DNA from: Ignavibacteria bacterium
GTDB lineage: Bacteria; Bacteroidota; Ignavibacteria; UBA10030; F1-140-MAGs086
Assembly: GCA_016873775.1 (NCBI GenBank)
Contig: VGWC01000017.1
Coordinates: 1-37,559 of the forward strand
Direction: 5' to 3'
Length of the DNA stretch: 37,559 nt
Shown here: in pieces, positions 17,194 through 25,102 of the stretch
How the letters are laid out: every line of letters begins with the position of its first letter
How positions within the stretch are numbered: the first letter of the stretch is position 1
Notes under the pieces: generated by a model
What the model was told of the DNA's origin: nothing
Databases searched by the model: none
The model's input: the letters and a program-made list of their open reading frames with translations, nothing else
Made by a program: the position numbers and the translations under genes

Positions 17194-18087
17194 ATGAAGA
17201 TAACATTTTGGGGAACTCGAGGTTCGATACCTTCTCCCGGATTACATACCGTTCGCTATGGAGGAAATACGCCGTGCATTGAAATCCGTTTGGACGATAA
17301 TTCCCTTATCATTCTTGATGCAGGAACGGGAATTCGTATGTTAGGAGATAAATTATTAGCCGAAGGAAACCCCATAAACGCGGCACTGTTAATAACGCAT
17401 CAGCATTGGGACCATATACAGGGATTGCCATTTTTCAAACCCGCATTTATTGGTGGGAATAAGTTTATGGTAATCGGTTCAAGTGTGCGTGGTATTTCAT
17501 TGAAGCGCGCACTTTCCAATCAAACAAAACGAATGTATTTTCCTGTTCGACTGAAAGAGATGGAAGCAACATTTACTTTTCGTTCTGTCAAAGAAGAACA
17601 ATTTGAAGTTTTTGGGGCAACGGTAAATACGATTTACGTGAACCATCCGGTATTTGCTCTCGGTTATCGTATTCATCACCGAGGATGTTCCGTAGTATAT
17701 ATCAGTGATAATGAGCCTGTGGATAGTCAAACCATTGCACAGATGAGTTCCAAACGTTCTATTATCCAAAGTTACATCAATCACGGAAACGATTTGAATC
17801 AGAAACTTTATGATTTTTGCCGCGGTGCAGATTTGTTAATCCACGATTCGTTTTTTACTCCCGATGAATATGTTCAACACATCGGATGGGGACATTCACA
17901 TTATCTTTTTACTTTACAAGTTGCGCGGGAAGCAAAAGTAAAACATTGTGTATTTTTTCACCATCATCCTGAACGCAAAGACGAGGAAATTGATGATATG
18001 GTTCAGATATGTAAGCGTGAAATAGAGCGAACGAATATTGCGATGGAATGTTCCGCGGCAATAGAAGGTCAAACAATTGTACTTTGA
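17194..18087 (+). CDS. MBL-fold metallohydrolase, cyclic-nucleotide phosphodiesterase-like group
   Basis: The 297-residue protein begins with the typical MKITFWGTRGSIPSPG and GGNTPCIEI. It carries the metallo-beta-lactamase zinc motif THQHWDHIQG (HxHxDH), a later DxG-like turn (ILDAGTGIRML), YISDNEP with its metal-ligand Asp, HDSFFTPDEY and FFHHHPERKDEEIDDM. This subfamily of cytoplasmic MBL proteins is often found beside signalling genes and resembles class II 3',5'-cyclic nucleotide phosphodiesterases and RNase Z-like enzymes; the substrate is not known. A cyclase is encoded about 9 kb upstream, so a link is possible but not shown. It lies 18 bases after the carbonic-anhydrase-like gene and 9 before ybeY. 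Confidence 0.82.
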   Translation: MKITFWGTRGSIPSPGLHTVRYGGNTPCIEIRLDDNSLIILDAGTGIRMLGDKLLAEGNPINAALLITHQHWDHIQGLPFFKPAFIGGNKFMVIGSSVRGISLKRALSNQTKRMYFPVRLKEMEATFTFRSVKEEQFEVFGATVNTIYVNHPVFALGYRIHHRGCSVVYISDNEPVDSQTIAQMSSKRSIIQSYINHGNDLNQKLYDFCRGADLLIHDSFFTPDEYVQHIGWGHSHYLFTLQVAREAKVKHCVFFHHHPERKDEEIDDMVQICKREIERTNIAMECSAAIEGQTIVL

Positions 18088-18096
18088 ATTGTTTCA

Positions 18097-18531
18097 ATGA
18101 ACAAGAAACACAGCGGAAGGATTGAAATTTTTCATCAACATCGCTGGCTTCGGTTTAAAAAAGTTATTGCTCAAGAAATAGTGCATAGTGTTATCCACTG
18201 TGAACGATATGCGCTTCAAGAAGTGAACGTAATTTTTGTTGACGATGCATTTATGAAAAAACTTCACAAAGAATATTTTGATTTGTCTATCGGAACAGAT
18301 GTGATAAGTTTTAGGTTTAATAGTGGCAAACAAATAGAAGGTGAAATATATATTTGTCTCGATACAGCGCAGAAACAAGCGAAACAATATTTCCAAACAT
18401 ACACGCAAGAAGTTTCGCGGCTTCTCATTCACGGAACACTTCACCTTCTTGGTTACGACGACACAACAGTGGCGACACACAAAAAAATGACACAAAAAGA
18501 AAATTTTTATTTACAAAATATACTCTTGTAA
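18097..18531 (+). CDS. ybeY: Endoribonuclease YbeY (16S rRNA maturation)
   Basis: YbeY is a metal-dependent RNase in 16S rRNA 3'-end processing and ribosome quality control. The 144-residue product shows the family core: VNVIFVDDAFMKKLHKEYF, GTDVISFRFNSG, then EGEIYICLDTA, and the metal motif HGTLHLLGYDD. In E. coli the motif is HGxLHxxGYDH; here the third metal-ligand His is Asp. I recall non-His residues there in other Bacteroidetes/Chlorobi YbeY, so this is probably lineage-typical rather than a defect. It sits between an MBL hydrolase and smg in a tight run (9 and 10 base gaps). The ATG has no clear Shine-Dalgarno sequence. Confidence 0.92.
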   Translation: MNKKHSGRIEIFHQHRWLRFKKVIAQEIVHSVIHCERYALQEVNVIFVDDAFMKKLHKEYFDLSIGTDVISFRFNSGKQIEGEIYICLDTAQKQAKQYFQTYTQEVSRLLIHGTLHLLGYDDTTVATHKKMTQKENFYLQNILL

Positions 18532-18541
18532 ATTCATAACG

Positions 18542-19003
18542 ATGTACGATAAAATTGTTGAAATACTCATTTATCTCCTTTTAGAAATAAAAGAAAAGCA
18601 AAGTCTGAACGACCTTGATTTATCCAAACTCGAAGAGAGCGGGTACTCGCCGATAGAAATAAGCGCAGCACTGAGTTGGTTATTTGAAAAAATGCGATTT
18701 AATGAAACCAAACTTCCATTGCAAACAACCGCAGATTCTTCCCGTTCATTTCGGATATTTCACGACGTAGAAAAACTTGCTATTGACGCGAAAGCGCGCG
18801 GATTTCTTATGCAATTGCGCGAACTCAATCTTGTTACCGAAATTGAACTGGAATACATTATTGAACGTATAATGCTCAGCGGATATTCACACGCAAACAT
18901 TGAAGATGTGAAAGCAATTGTCTCTTCAGTGTTTTTTGAAATGAAAGACCCTTCATTATACGGCGCAAGTAATAAGATTTTCGATAGCGGAACAATTCAT
19001 TAA
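18542..19003 (+). CDS. smg: Smg / DUF494 family protein
   Basis: The 153-residue protein has the Smg (DUF494) profile: MYDKIVEILIYLLLEI at the start, SGYSPIEISAALSWLFEKM in the middle, and AKARGFLMQLRELNLVTEIE followed by EYIIERIMLSG near the end. The family is small, acidic and helical, with no settled function. In many bacteria it sits next to topA (often dprA-smg-topA), and here it is again directly before topA with a 15-base gap. That conserved neighbourhood supports the call. Confidence 0.88.
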   Translation: MYDKIVEILIYLLLEIKEKQSLNDLDLSKLEESGYSPIEISAALSWLFEKMRFNETKLPLQTTADSSRSFRIFHDVEKLAIDAKARGFLMQLRELNLVTEIELEYIIERIMLSGYSHANIEDVKAIVSSVFFEMKDPSLYGASNKIFDSGTIH

Positions 19004-19018
19004 CACAAAAAGGCAACT

Positions 19019-21358
19019 ATGGCGAAAGCCGCACAATCTCTTGTCATCGTCGAATCTCCTTCGAAAGCAAAAACCATTTCCAAATATTTAGGCGCAGGTT
19101 ATACTGTTGAAGCAACTGTTGGACACGTGCGCGATTTACCGAAAAGCAAACTCGGCGTTGATGTCGAAAACAACTACGAATGCGAATACGTTACAATCAA
19201 AGGCAAAGGCGAAGTTCTTAAAAAACTTCGTGCGAAAGCAAAAGATGCAACATCGGTTTATCTTGCAACTGACCCAGATCGAGAAGGAGAAGCAATTGCA
19301 TGGCATATCGTAAAAGAAGTTTTCGGAAATGATGGAAAAGGCAAAACGTTTCGCGTACTTTTTCACGAGATAACGCCGCGTGGAATTGCCGAAGCAATGA
19401 AACATCCGCTCAAAATCAATGACAAACTTGTTGATTCGCAACAAGCGCGGAGAGTGATGGATAGAATTCTTGGATACAAAGTTTCGCCGTATTTATGGAA
19501 ACGCGTGTACTATGGATTATCTGCAGGCAGAGTTCAATCGGTTGCATTGCGCTTGATTTGCGAGCGTGAAGAAGAGATTCAAGCATTTGCGGCAACGGAA
19601 TATTGGTCAATTGTTGGTGAGTTTTCGCATACATCGTCAGAATCGTTTTTTGCAAAACTTTTTAAAATTCATAAAAAAGAAATTATTGTTCCAGAAAAGG
19701 ACTATCTGAATGAATTACGGAAAAAAGGAACATTGCATCAGTACACGTGGATAGAAAATGAATCAGCAGCAATAGAGTTAATGAACGATATACGGCAACA
19801 TCATTTTTCCGTTTCCGATATTCAGAAGAAAATATCGAAGCGTAATCCATCGCCGCCGTTTATTACGAGTACAATGCAACAAGAAGCCGCTTCCAAACTT
19901 CGTTTTTCCGCGAAGAAAACAATGATGGTTGCGCAGCAATTATACGAAGGAATTGAATTGGGAGAAGAAGGAACTGTAGGCTTGATTACGTATATGCGAA
20001 CGGATTCGACACGATTGAGCGAAGATATTGTATCGGAACTTCGCGAGTATATTTTTCGAACGTACGGAAAAGAATATATCCCCGAAGAACCGCTTGCGTA
20101 TAAAAAAAAGAAATCATCGCAAGATGCTCACGAAGCAATTCGCCCGACAATGCTGAAACATTCTCCGAAAGCAATAAAAAAATTTCTTACCCCGCAACAA
20201 TATTCGTTATACGAATTGATTTGGAGTCGTTTCGTTGCGTGTCAAATGAGCCCCGCTACATTAGAAACAACTACTGCATTGATAGAAGGCGGTCCTTATT
20301 TGTTTAAAGCAACCGCGTCGCAATATGTATTCCGCGGATTTTTACAGGCGTATGATGATGCGGAAGAAGAAATAATAACGGATGAAGACTCTGAACTGGT
20401 CAAGAAAAAAATTCCATTGTCATTGCAAGTGTATCAAAATGTTTTTGTCGAACAACTTATTCCGCATCAGCATTTCACAAAGCCGCCTGCTCGCTATTCT
20501 GAAAGCACATTGGTAAAAGAATTGGAATCTCTTGGTATTGGAAGACCAAGCACGTATGCGTCAATTGTGAGTACTGTTCAGGAACGCGGATACGTGGAAC
20601 AGCGAGAACGTCGTTTGTTTCCCACATCATTAGGTATTGATGTGAACAAAATCCTTGTGCATAATTTTCCCGATATTTTTAACGTTCAGTTCACTGCGAC
20701 GATGGAAGAAGAATTGGAAACCATTGCTACAGGAAAACAGAAATACAAAAAAGTACTGGACGATTTTTATGTTCCTTTTGTACGATCTTTGGAACAAGCG
20801 GAACAACGCGAGCATGCTCTTCCGCACGAACATCAAACAGAAGCCGCTGGACAATTGTGCGAAAAATGCGGAAAGCCAATGATTGAACGTTGGGGACGTA
20901 ACGGAAAATTTCTTGCTTGTTCGGGATATCCGGAATGTAAAAGTACAAAGCCATTGAAAAGGGAAGTGGAAGAAATTGCAAAACCTACGGGCGTAGTGTG
21001 TGAAAAATGCGGAAGTGAAATGGTGTTTAAACTGAGCAAGTTTGGAAAATTTCTCGGATGTTCAAATTATCCCGAATGTAAAAATATTAAACCGATTACG
21101 TTGGGAATAAAATGTCCAACATGTAGCGAAGGCGATGTTCTTGAACGAAAATCGAAACGAGGGAAAGCGTTTTACGGATGTTCCCGGTATCCCGATTGTG
21201 ATTTTGTGAGTTGGGATAAACCGGTAAATATGCCGTGCGATGTGTGCAACAATAAATTTATTGTAAAAAAATATTCTCAAAAGCGCGGAGAATATTTCCA
21301 ATGTCCTAATTGCAAAGCGGAAATATCGAAAGAAGTTCAGGAAATAGCAGTAAACTGA
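19019..21358 (+). CDS. topA: DNA topoisomerase I
   Basis: Type IA topoisomerase that relaxes negative supercoils. The 779-residue product starts with the TOPRIM domain (VIVESPSKAKTISKYLG, then LATDPDREGEAIAWHI). The catalytic Tyr is Tyr325 in GLITYMRTDSTRLS. Further core motifs include DAHEAIRPTM and LESLGIGRPSTYASIV. After the core come four cysteine zinc-ribbon units (CEKCGKPM, CEKCGSEM, CPTCSEGD, CDVCNNKF), each followed by a second Cys pair or ligand; a four-unit tail is at the longer end for bacterial TopA. smg lies just upstream and xerC starts 9 bases after the stop, a common topA-xerC pairing. Confidence 0.98.
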   Translation: MAKAAQSLVIVESPSKAKTISKYLGAGYTVEATVGHVRDLPKSKLGVDVENNYECEYVTIKGKGEVLKKLRAKAKDATSVYLATDPDREGEAIAWHIVKEVFGNDGKGKTFRVLFHEITPRGIAEAMKHPLKINDKLVDSQQARRVMDRILGYKVSPYLWKRVYYGLSAGRVQSVALRLICEREEEIQAFAATEYWSIVGEFSHTSSESFFAKLFKIHKKEIIVPEKDYLNELRKKGTLHQYTWIENESAAIELMNDIRQHHFSVSDIQKKISKRNPSPPFITSTMQQEAASKLRFSAKKTMMVAQQLYEGIELGEEGTVGLITYMRTDSTRLSEDIVSELREYIFRTYGKEYIPEEPLAYKKKKSSQDAHEAIRPTMLKHSPKAIKKFLTPQQYSLYELIWSRFVACQMSPATLETTTALIEGGPYLFKATASQYVFRGFLQAYDDAEEEIITDEDSELVKKKIPLSLQVYQNVFVEQLIPHQHFTKPPARYSESTLVKELESLGIGRPSTYASIVSTVQERGYVEQRERRLFPTSLGIDVNKILVHNFPDIFNVQFTATMEEELETIATGKQKYKKVLDDFYVPFVRSLEQAEQREHALPHEHQTEAAGQLCEKCGKPMIERWGRNGKFLACSGYPECKSTKPLKREVEEIAKPTGVVCEKCGSEMVFKLSKFGKFLGCSNYPECKNIKPITLGIKCPTCSEGDVLERKSKRGKAFYGCSRYPDCDFVSWDKPVNMPCDVCNNKFIVKKYSQKRGEYFQCPNCKAEISKEVQEIAVN

Positions 21359-21367
21359 TTTTCACCG

Positions 21368-22270
21368 ATGGAACAGTATGTAGAAAATTTTTTGCAATAT
21401 CTTCGTTCGCGATGTTTTTCGCCGCATACAGTTGAAGCGTATGAAACGGATATCCGTCAGTTTGTATCGTTCTTAAAAAAATATTTTGAACAAGAATTCG
21501 TTGCATTAGAACAAATTGACGTAGCGACAATTCGTCATTTTCTTGGTTATTTATTCGAACAGAATTTTCAAAAAAAAAGTATCAATCGGAAACTTTCTTC
21601 TGTGCGGTCGTTGTTTCACTATTTACTCAAAGAAAAAATTTACACGCAAAATCCTGCGTTGCGAATTTCAAACGCAAAAAAAGAAAAACGGTTGCCATCG
21701 TTTCTTTCTGAGGATGAAGCGGAGAAGTTAATGGATGTGCCGGATACTTCGTCAGTCGCTGGTTCACGCGATTCAGCAATTCTTGAATTGTTGTACAGCA
21801 CAGGAATACGTCGTGCTGAATTGATTGGATTAAATTTGAGCGATGTGGATTATATTGGGAATTGTGTTCGCGTTATGGGGAAAAGAAATAAACAGCGCAT
21901 TGTTCCGTGTGGAAACATCGCATTGAAAAAATTGAAACATTATTGTTCAATTCGGCAAGAATTATTTACCGAACAAACAACGGATGATGATAGAGATGCA
22001 ATATTTCTCTCGAAAAACGGAAAGCGGTTTTTACCTTGGACATTGACGCTATTAGTGAAAGCATATATCAAACAAGTTTCTGATGTTTCAAAAAAAAGCC
22101 CGCATACGTTGCGTCATACTTTTGCAACGCATTTGCTTAATCGCGGCGCGGATTTGCGTTCCGTCAAGGAAATGCTTGGTCACGAACAACTTTCGACGAC
22201 ACAAATTTATACGCATCTTACGCCGGAACGATTGAAAAAAATGTATGAACAAGCGCATCCGAGAGCATAA
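21368..22270 (+). CDS. xerC: Tyrosine recombinase XerC
   Basis: The 300-residue protein is a tyrosine site-specific recombinase for chromosome dimer resolution. It has an N-terminal SAM-like DNA-binding domain (SPHTVEAYETDIRQFVSFLK; SINRKLSSVRSLFHYL). The catalytic residues are Arg in STGIRRAELIGL, the Lys region VMGKRNKQRIVP, His-x-x-Arg in PHTLRHTFATHLL, His in LGHEQLSTTQIY, and the nucleophile Tyr281. The end KKMYEQAHPRA matches the XerC-type tail more than XerD. It follows topA directly. Bacteria of this group usually have a second Xer gene elsewhere, which I cannot check, so XerC versus XerD is from the tail only. Confidence 0.92.
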   Translation: MEQYVENFLQYLRSRCFSPHTVEAYETDIRQFVSFLKKYFEQEFVALEQIDVATIRHFLGYLFEQNFQKKSINRKLSSVRSLFHYLLKEKIYTQNPALRISNAKKEKRLPSFLSEDEAEKLMDVPDTSSVAGSRDSAILELLYSTGIRRAELIGLNLSDVDYIGNCVRVMGKRNKQRIVPCGNIALKKLKHYCSIRQELFTEQTTDDDRDAIFLSKNGKRFLPWTLTLLVKAYIKQVSDVSKKSPHTLRHTFATHLLNRGADLRSVKEMLGHEQLSTTQIYTHLTPERLKKMYEQAHPRA

Positions 22271-22312
22271 AAAATTTTATTCACTAACAAGAAAGATATA
22301 ACTAAAGAACTT

Positions 22313-22648
22313 ATGGATATTCATATAACATCAAGAAAAATAAAAATTGGTTCGCTCTTGAAAGAGCATGCACATTCGGAAATAGAAAAATTTGAACATT
22401 TGTTTGAACACATTCAACGTTGTGATGTTATTTTTAGTAAAGATGGTCAAGCCCCAAATACCAATGTGGCAGAGATTGTTCTCCACGCGAATGGACATTT
22501 TCTCACATCGAAAGAGCAAACGGAAGATTTTCGAAAATCACTTGATATAGCAGCCGAAAAAGTATTTCATCAATTAAGTACGTATAAATCGAAACTAACA
22601 TCGCGCAAGAAATCCAAAGTTGCGCGTACGCGTAAAGCACTTTCGTAA
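22313..22648 (+). CDS. hpf: Ribosome hibernation promoting factor (short HPF/RaiA)
   Basis: The 111-residue protein begins MDIHITSRKIKIGSLLKEH, the beta-alpha opening of the YfiA/HPF family, and has the second helix region TEDFRKSLDIAAEKVFHQL followed by a basic tail. Such proteins bind the 30S subunit in the A/P-site region and inactivate ribosomes in slow growth. It lacks the extra C-terminal dimerisation domain of long HPF, so it is the short form. It lies 42 bases after xerC and is followed by hprK; hpf close to hprK recalls the rpoN-hpf-ptsN-type clusters, although no rpoN or ptsN is here. Confidence 0.88.
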   Translation: MDIHITSRKIKIGSLLKEHAHSEIEKFEHLFEHIQRCDVIFSKDGQAPNTNVAEIVLHANGHFLTSKEQTEDFRKSLDIAAEKVFHQLSTYKSKLTSRKKSKVARTRKALS

Positions 22649-22661
22649 AATCATTACCGTC

Positions 22662-23684
22662 TTGGACAATTTTAAGCAAAACGAAACGCCCAAAAAAAGT
22701 ATCACCGTCGAATATTTGTACGAAACCATCAAACATCGCGTTCATTTGGAGCAACTGAATGGCACGACAGGTTTCTCTGCTGTAATTACAGATAAAAATA
22801 TTCATCGTCCGGGACTTGCGCTTGCGGGATATGTTGATTTATTTACGTATGATCGCGTTCAGGTTGTTGGAAATACGGAAGTTCGGTACTTACAATCGTT
22901 GCCCAACGAGAGAGCAAAAGATTCATTTGAAGGAATCATTCAATTTCCGATTCCTTGTATTATCGTTACGAACAATAATGAATTGTGCAGCGAACTTATT
23001 CAAAGTGCAACGGAAAAAAATATCGCACTGTTTCGCACACCGTTTGAAACGACGAAACTTATTTATTTTGTAAGCGATTTTCTTGATGACCAGTTTGCAC
23101 CGCAATCTACTATTCACGGTTCGTTGGTAGATGTGTACGGTGTCGGACTTTTGTTAACAGGAAAATCTGGAATTGGGAAAAGTGAAATTGCATTGGATTT
23201 GGTGGAACGCGGTCATCGTCTTGTTGCGGATGATGTCGTTACGATAACGCGCAAAGGAGAAAGCATTCTGATGGGTGCGGGAACAAATCTTGTAAAACAT
23301 TTTATGGAAATACGCGGTCTCGGTTTGATTGACGTTCGAAGTATGTTCGGCATTCGCGCAATACGTTTTCAAAAGCGTGTGGAAATTATTGTTGAACTTG
23401 AAGAACGCAATTCTGAAAATGATTACACAAGAACGGGTTTAAGTTCTGCCGTGAGGGAACTTTTGGGCGTTGAAGTGCAAACTGTTAAACTTCCAATTTT
23501 TCCGGGTAAAAATGTAACCGTTATTTGCGAAGTGATAGCACTGAACTATCTACTAAAACACTATGGCTATGATGCTGCAAAAGAATTTTCAAAACGACTT
23601 GAACACGTTATCAGTGAAAAATCGCAACATCGCAAAACGGAAGAAATGAGAGTTGTTGACTATTTTGAACACGATTTTGAATAA
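22662..23684 (+). CDS. hprK: HPr kinase/phosphorylase
   Basis: HprK phosphorylates (and dephosphorylates) Ser46 of HPr, linking carbon state to regulation. The product has the N-terminal domain starting SITVEYLYETIKHRV, a Walker A GKSGIGKS (residues 167-174 from this start) and HRLVADDVV. The HprK signature is MEIRGLGLIDVRSMFGIRAI, and the C-terminal FPGKNVTVICEVIALNYLLK matches the family end. The start is uncertain. TTG 22662 (13 bases past the hpf stop) gives 340 residues; TTG 22620 would overlap hpf by 29 bases and add 14 residues; neither has a clear ribosome site. No HPr or PTS gene is in the window, so the target is open. Confidence 0.93.
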   Translation: MDNFKQNETPKKSITVEYLYETIKHRVHLEQLNGTTGFSAVITDKNIHRPGLALAGYVDLFTYDRVQVVGNTEVRYLQSLPNERAKDSFEGIIQFPIPCIIVTNNNELCSELIQSATEKNIALFRTPFETTKLIYFVSDFLDDQFAPQSTIHGSLVDVYGVGLLLTGKSGIGKSEIALDLVERGHRLVADDVVTITRKGESILMGAGTNLVKHFMEIRGLGLIDVRSMFGIRAIRFQKRVEIIVELEERNSENDYTRTGLSSAVRELLGVEVQTVKLPIFPGKNVTVICEVIALNYLLKHYGYDAAKEFSKRLEHVISEKSQHRKTEEMRVVDYFEHDFE

Positions 23685-23692
23685 ATTCTTTA

Positions 23693-23722
23693 AAAATGAA
23701 ATTTTGTTCATTTTCAAAATTT
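23693..23722 (+). terminator. Weak AT-rich hairpins after hprK
   Basis: Two competing perfect 8-base stems overlap. AAAATGAA (23693-23700) pairs with TTCATTTT (23707-23714), and AAATTTTG (23699-23706) pairs with CAAAATTT (23715-23722). They lie just past the hprK stop and before a promoter. Almost no GC pairs and no clean T-run are present, so this is at best a weak terminator or an alternating hairpin. Confidence 0.4.
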
Positions 23723-23735
23723 ATTAAAATAACAC

Positions 23736-23764
23736 TTGACACGAATGTGTTTTTTCTTTAAATT
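23736..23764 (+). promoter_or_regulatory. Candidate sigma70-type promoter for the M23 peptidase gene
   Basis: TTGACA (23736-23741) is a perfect -35 box. A 17-base spacer leads to TAAATT (23759-23764), a 4-of-6 -10 box. The predicted start near 23771 gives a leader of about 18 bases before ATG 23789. It sits in the first larger gap after a long tight run of genes, which fits a new transcription unit. Confidence 0.6.
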
Positions 23765-23788
23765 TTCGCCGCAAAAAAGTATACTACG

Positions 23789-24763
23789 ATGAAACACTTA
23801 TACACAAAACTACTCCGGATGTGCGAGCTACTCAGAAAACGGATTTTCGTCTATTCGGATGAAACATCGAACTTTCGCGAAGTGAACAAAGCCTATGTAA
23901 AACTTTTTGGAATTGTTCTTTCCTCGCTATTGCTTGGAGCGATGGGAACGATGGTAATTGTGCTTGTATTCTCTTCTGTGTCGTTGGATTCAGTTCTTGT
24001 GCAAAACGAAAATACTATACTGAAAAACCAACTTCAACGGATGGAAATCGAAGTTGAAAAAATGAAAACCGAACTTGGACATATTTCATTGCAAGGAAAC
24101 AAACTTCGAATGTTAGTGGATTTACCCGTTGTTGATAAATCAATAGCAAAAGCAGGAACAGGAGGAACGGAAGATGTATTCTCTAATGTAACTTCAGAAA
24201 CGAGCAATACATTCAGTTCGGCAATATCAAAACTTACCTCACTTCAAAGAGAAATACGTATACAACAACAAAGTTTTAAGCAAATAAAAGAGAAAGCAGA
24301 ATTCAATAAAAAATTTTTCGACTGTTTACCATCGTTGAAACCGATGGAAGGTTATTATTCGCCTACTGGATTTGGAAACAGAATGCATCCGGTTCTTGGG
24401 TTATATAAAACGCACGTTGGACTTGATATCATCGGAAATGTTGGAACACCGATTTATGCCGCAGGAGATGGCGTTATCGAATTTTCCGGGCGAAATACGG
24501 GCGGATATGGTTTGATGATAGAAATAAATCATGGTTTCGGATATAAAACGTTATACGCACATTGTTCAAAAGTATTCGTAAAAGAAGGAGCGAGAGTGAA
24601 GCGAGGCGATATTATTGCAAAGAGTGGAAAATCCGGTTTAGTTTCAGGTCCGCACCTTCATTATGAAGTAAGTTACAACGGAGTAAAACAAAATCCCGTG
24701 GATTTCTTTTTTGATGATATTCATCTATCAACATTTAAAAATCGCCGCATTGCACAAAAATAA
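23789..24763 (+). CDS. Membrane-anchored M23 (LytM) metallopeptidase
   Basis: The 324-residue protein has a short basic cytoplasmic tail and a membrane helix (about residues 47-69, LFGIVLSSLLLGAMGTMVIV). A coiled-coil region follows (NTILKNQLQRMEIEVEKMKT and later LTSLQREIRIQQQSFKQIK), then a C-terminal M23 domain. Its zinc ligands are intact: His and Asp in KTHVGLDI, TLYAH, and His in GPHLHYEV, so it should be an active Gly- or D-Ala-endopeptidase on peptidoglycan, like MepM-type enzymes. It follows the candidate promoter, and the DUF2795 gene is 28 bases downstream. A role in envelope or division remodelling is inferred. Confidence 0.92.
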   Translation: MKHLYTKLLRMCELLRKRIFVYSDETSNFREVNKAYVKLFGIVLSSLLLGAMGTMVIVLVFSSVSLDSVLVQNENTILKNQLQRMEIEVEKMKTELGHISLQGNKLRMLVDLPVVDKSIAKAGTGGTEDVFSNVTSETSNTFSSAISKLTSLQREIRIQQQSFKQIKEKAEFNKKFFDCLPSLKPMEGYYSPTGFGNRMHPVLGLYKTHVGLDIIGNVGTPIYAAGDGVIEFSGRNTGGYGLMIEINHGFGYKTLYAHCSKVFVKEGARVKRGDIIAKSGKSGLVSGPHLHYEVSYNGVKQNPVDFFFDDIHLSTFKNRRIAQK

Positions 24764-24791
24764 CAAAGAGAAAATAAAATTATAACTCCGT

Positions 24792-25022
24792 ATGATATGG
24801 ACTATGGAACTTGCAGCGTATCTTGACGATGCGCCGTGGCCAGCAACAAAAGATGAACTCATCGAATACTCTGAACGAATTGGCGCACCGAGAGAAGTAG
24901 TTGAGAATTTGCAAGAACTCGAAGATAGTGAAGAAGTCTATGAAGGCATTGAGGACGTTTGGCACGATATTCCTTCGCAAGAGGATTTCTTTTTTGAAGA
25001 TGACGAAGATAACGAGTATTAA
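24792..25022 (+). CDS. DUF2795 small acidic protein
   Basis: The 76-residue, very acidic protein opens WTMELAAYLDDAPWPATKDE and continues with GAPREVVENLQELED and a tail of Asp/Glu (FEDDEDNEY). This matches the DUF2795 family, common in Chlorobi and Ignavibacteria-type genomes, which I know only as a domain of unknown function. It could be a regulatory or binding protein; nothing in the sequence shows a catalytic site. It lies 28 bases after the M23 gene, and a strong intrinsic terminator follows 37 bases after its stop. Confidence 0.82.
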   Translation: MIWTMELAAYLDDAPWPATKDELIEYSERIGAPREVVENLQELEDSEEVYEGIEDVWHDIPSQEDFFFEDDEDNEY

Positions 25023-25059
25023 TTGTTTAACATAGAAATCTGTTTCTGATAATTTCAAT

Positions 25060-25087
25060 AGCCCGGCTTTTGTTTGCTGGGCTTTTT
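25060..25087 (+). terminator. Intrinsic terminator after the DUF2795 gene
   Basis: AGCCCGGC (25060-25067) pairs with GCTGGGCT (25076-25083) over 8 positions, one of them G-T, around an 8-base loop, and ends in a run of T (25083-25087). It is the most GC-rich hairpin in the window. It closes the M23-DUF2795 unit, so the Omp85 gene beginning 15 bases later needs another promoter or read-through. Confidence 0.9.
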
Positions 25088-25102
25088 CATTTTCTTTTTC
25101 CT

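Noticed and set aside
22620-22661. TTG 22620 as the hprK start
   Set aside because: It overlaps hpf by 29 bases and has no ribosome site. It cannot be fully excluded, so this remains a start uncertainty.
25070-25102. A TTG start for the Omp85 protein inside the terminator loop
   Set aside because: The bases form the terminator hairpin of the preceding unit. GTG 25103 gives a normal signal peptide.
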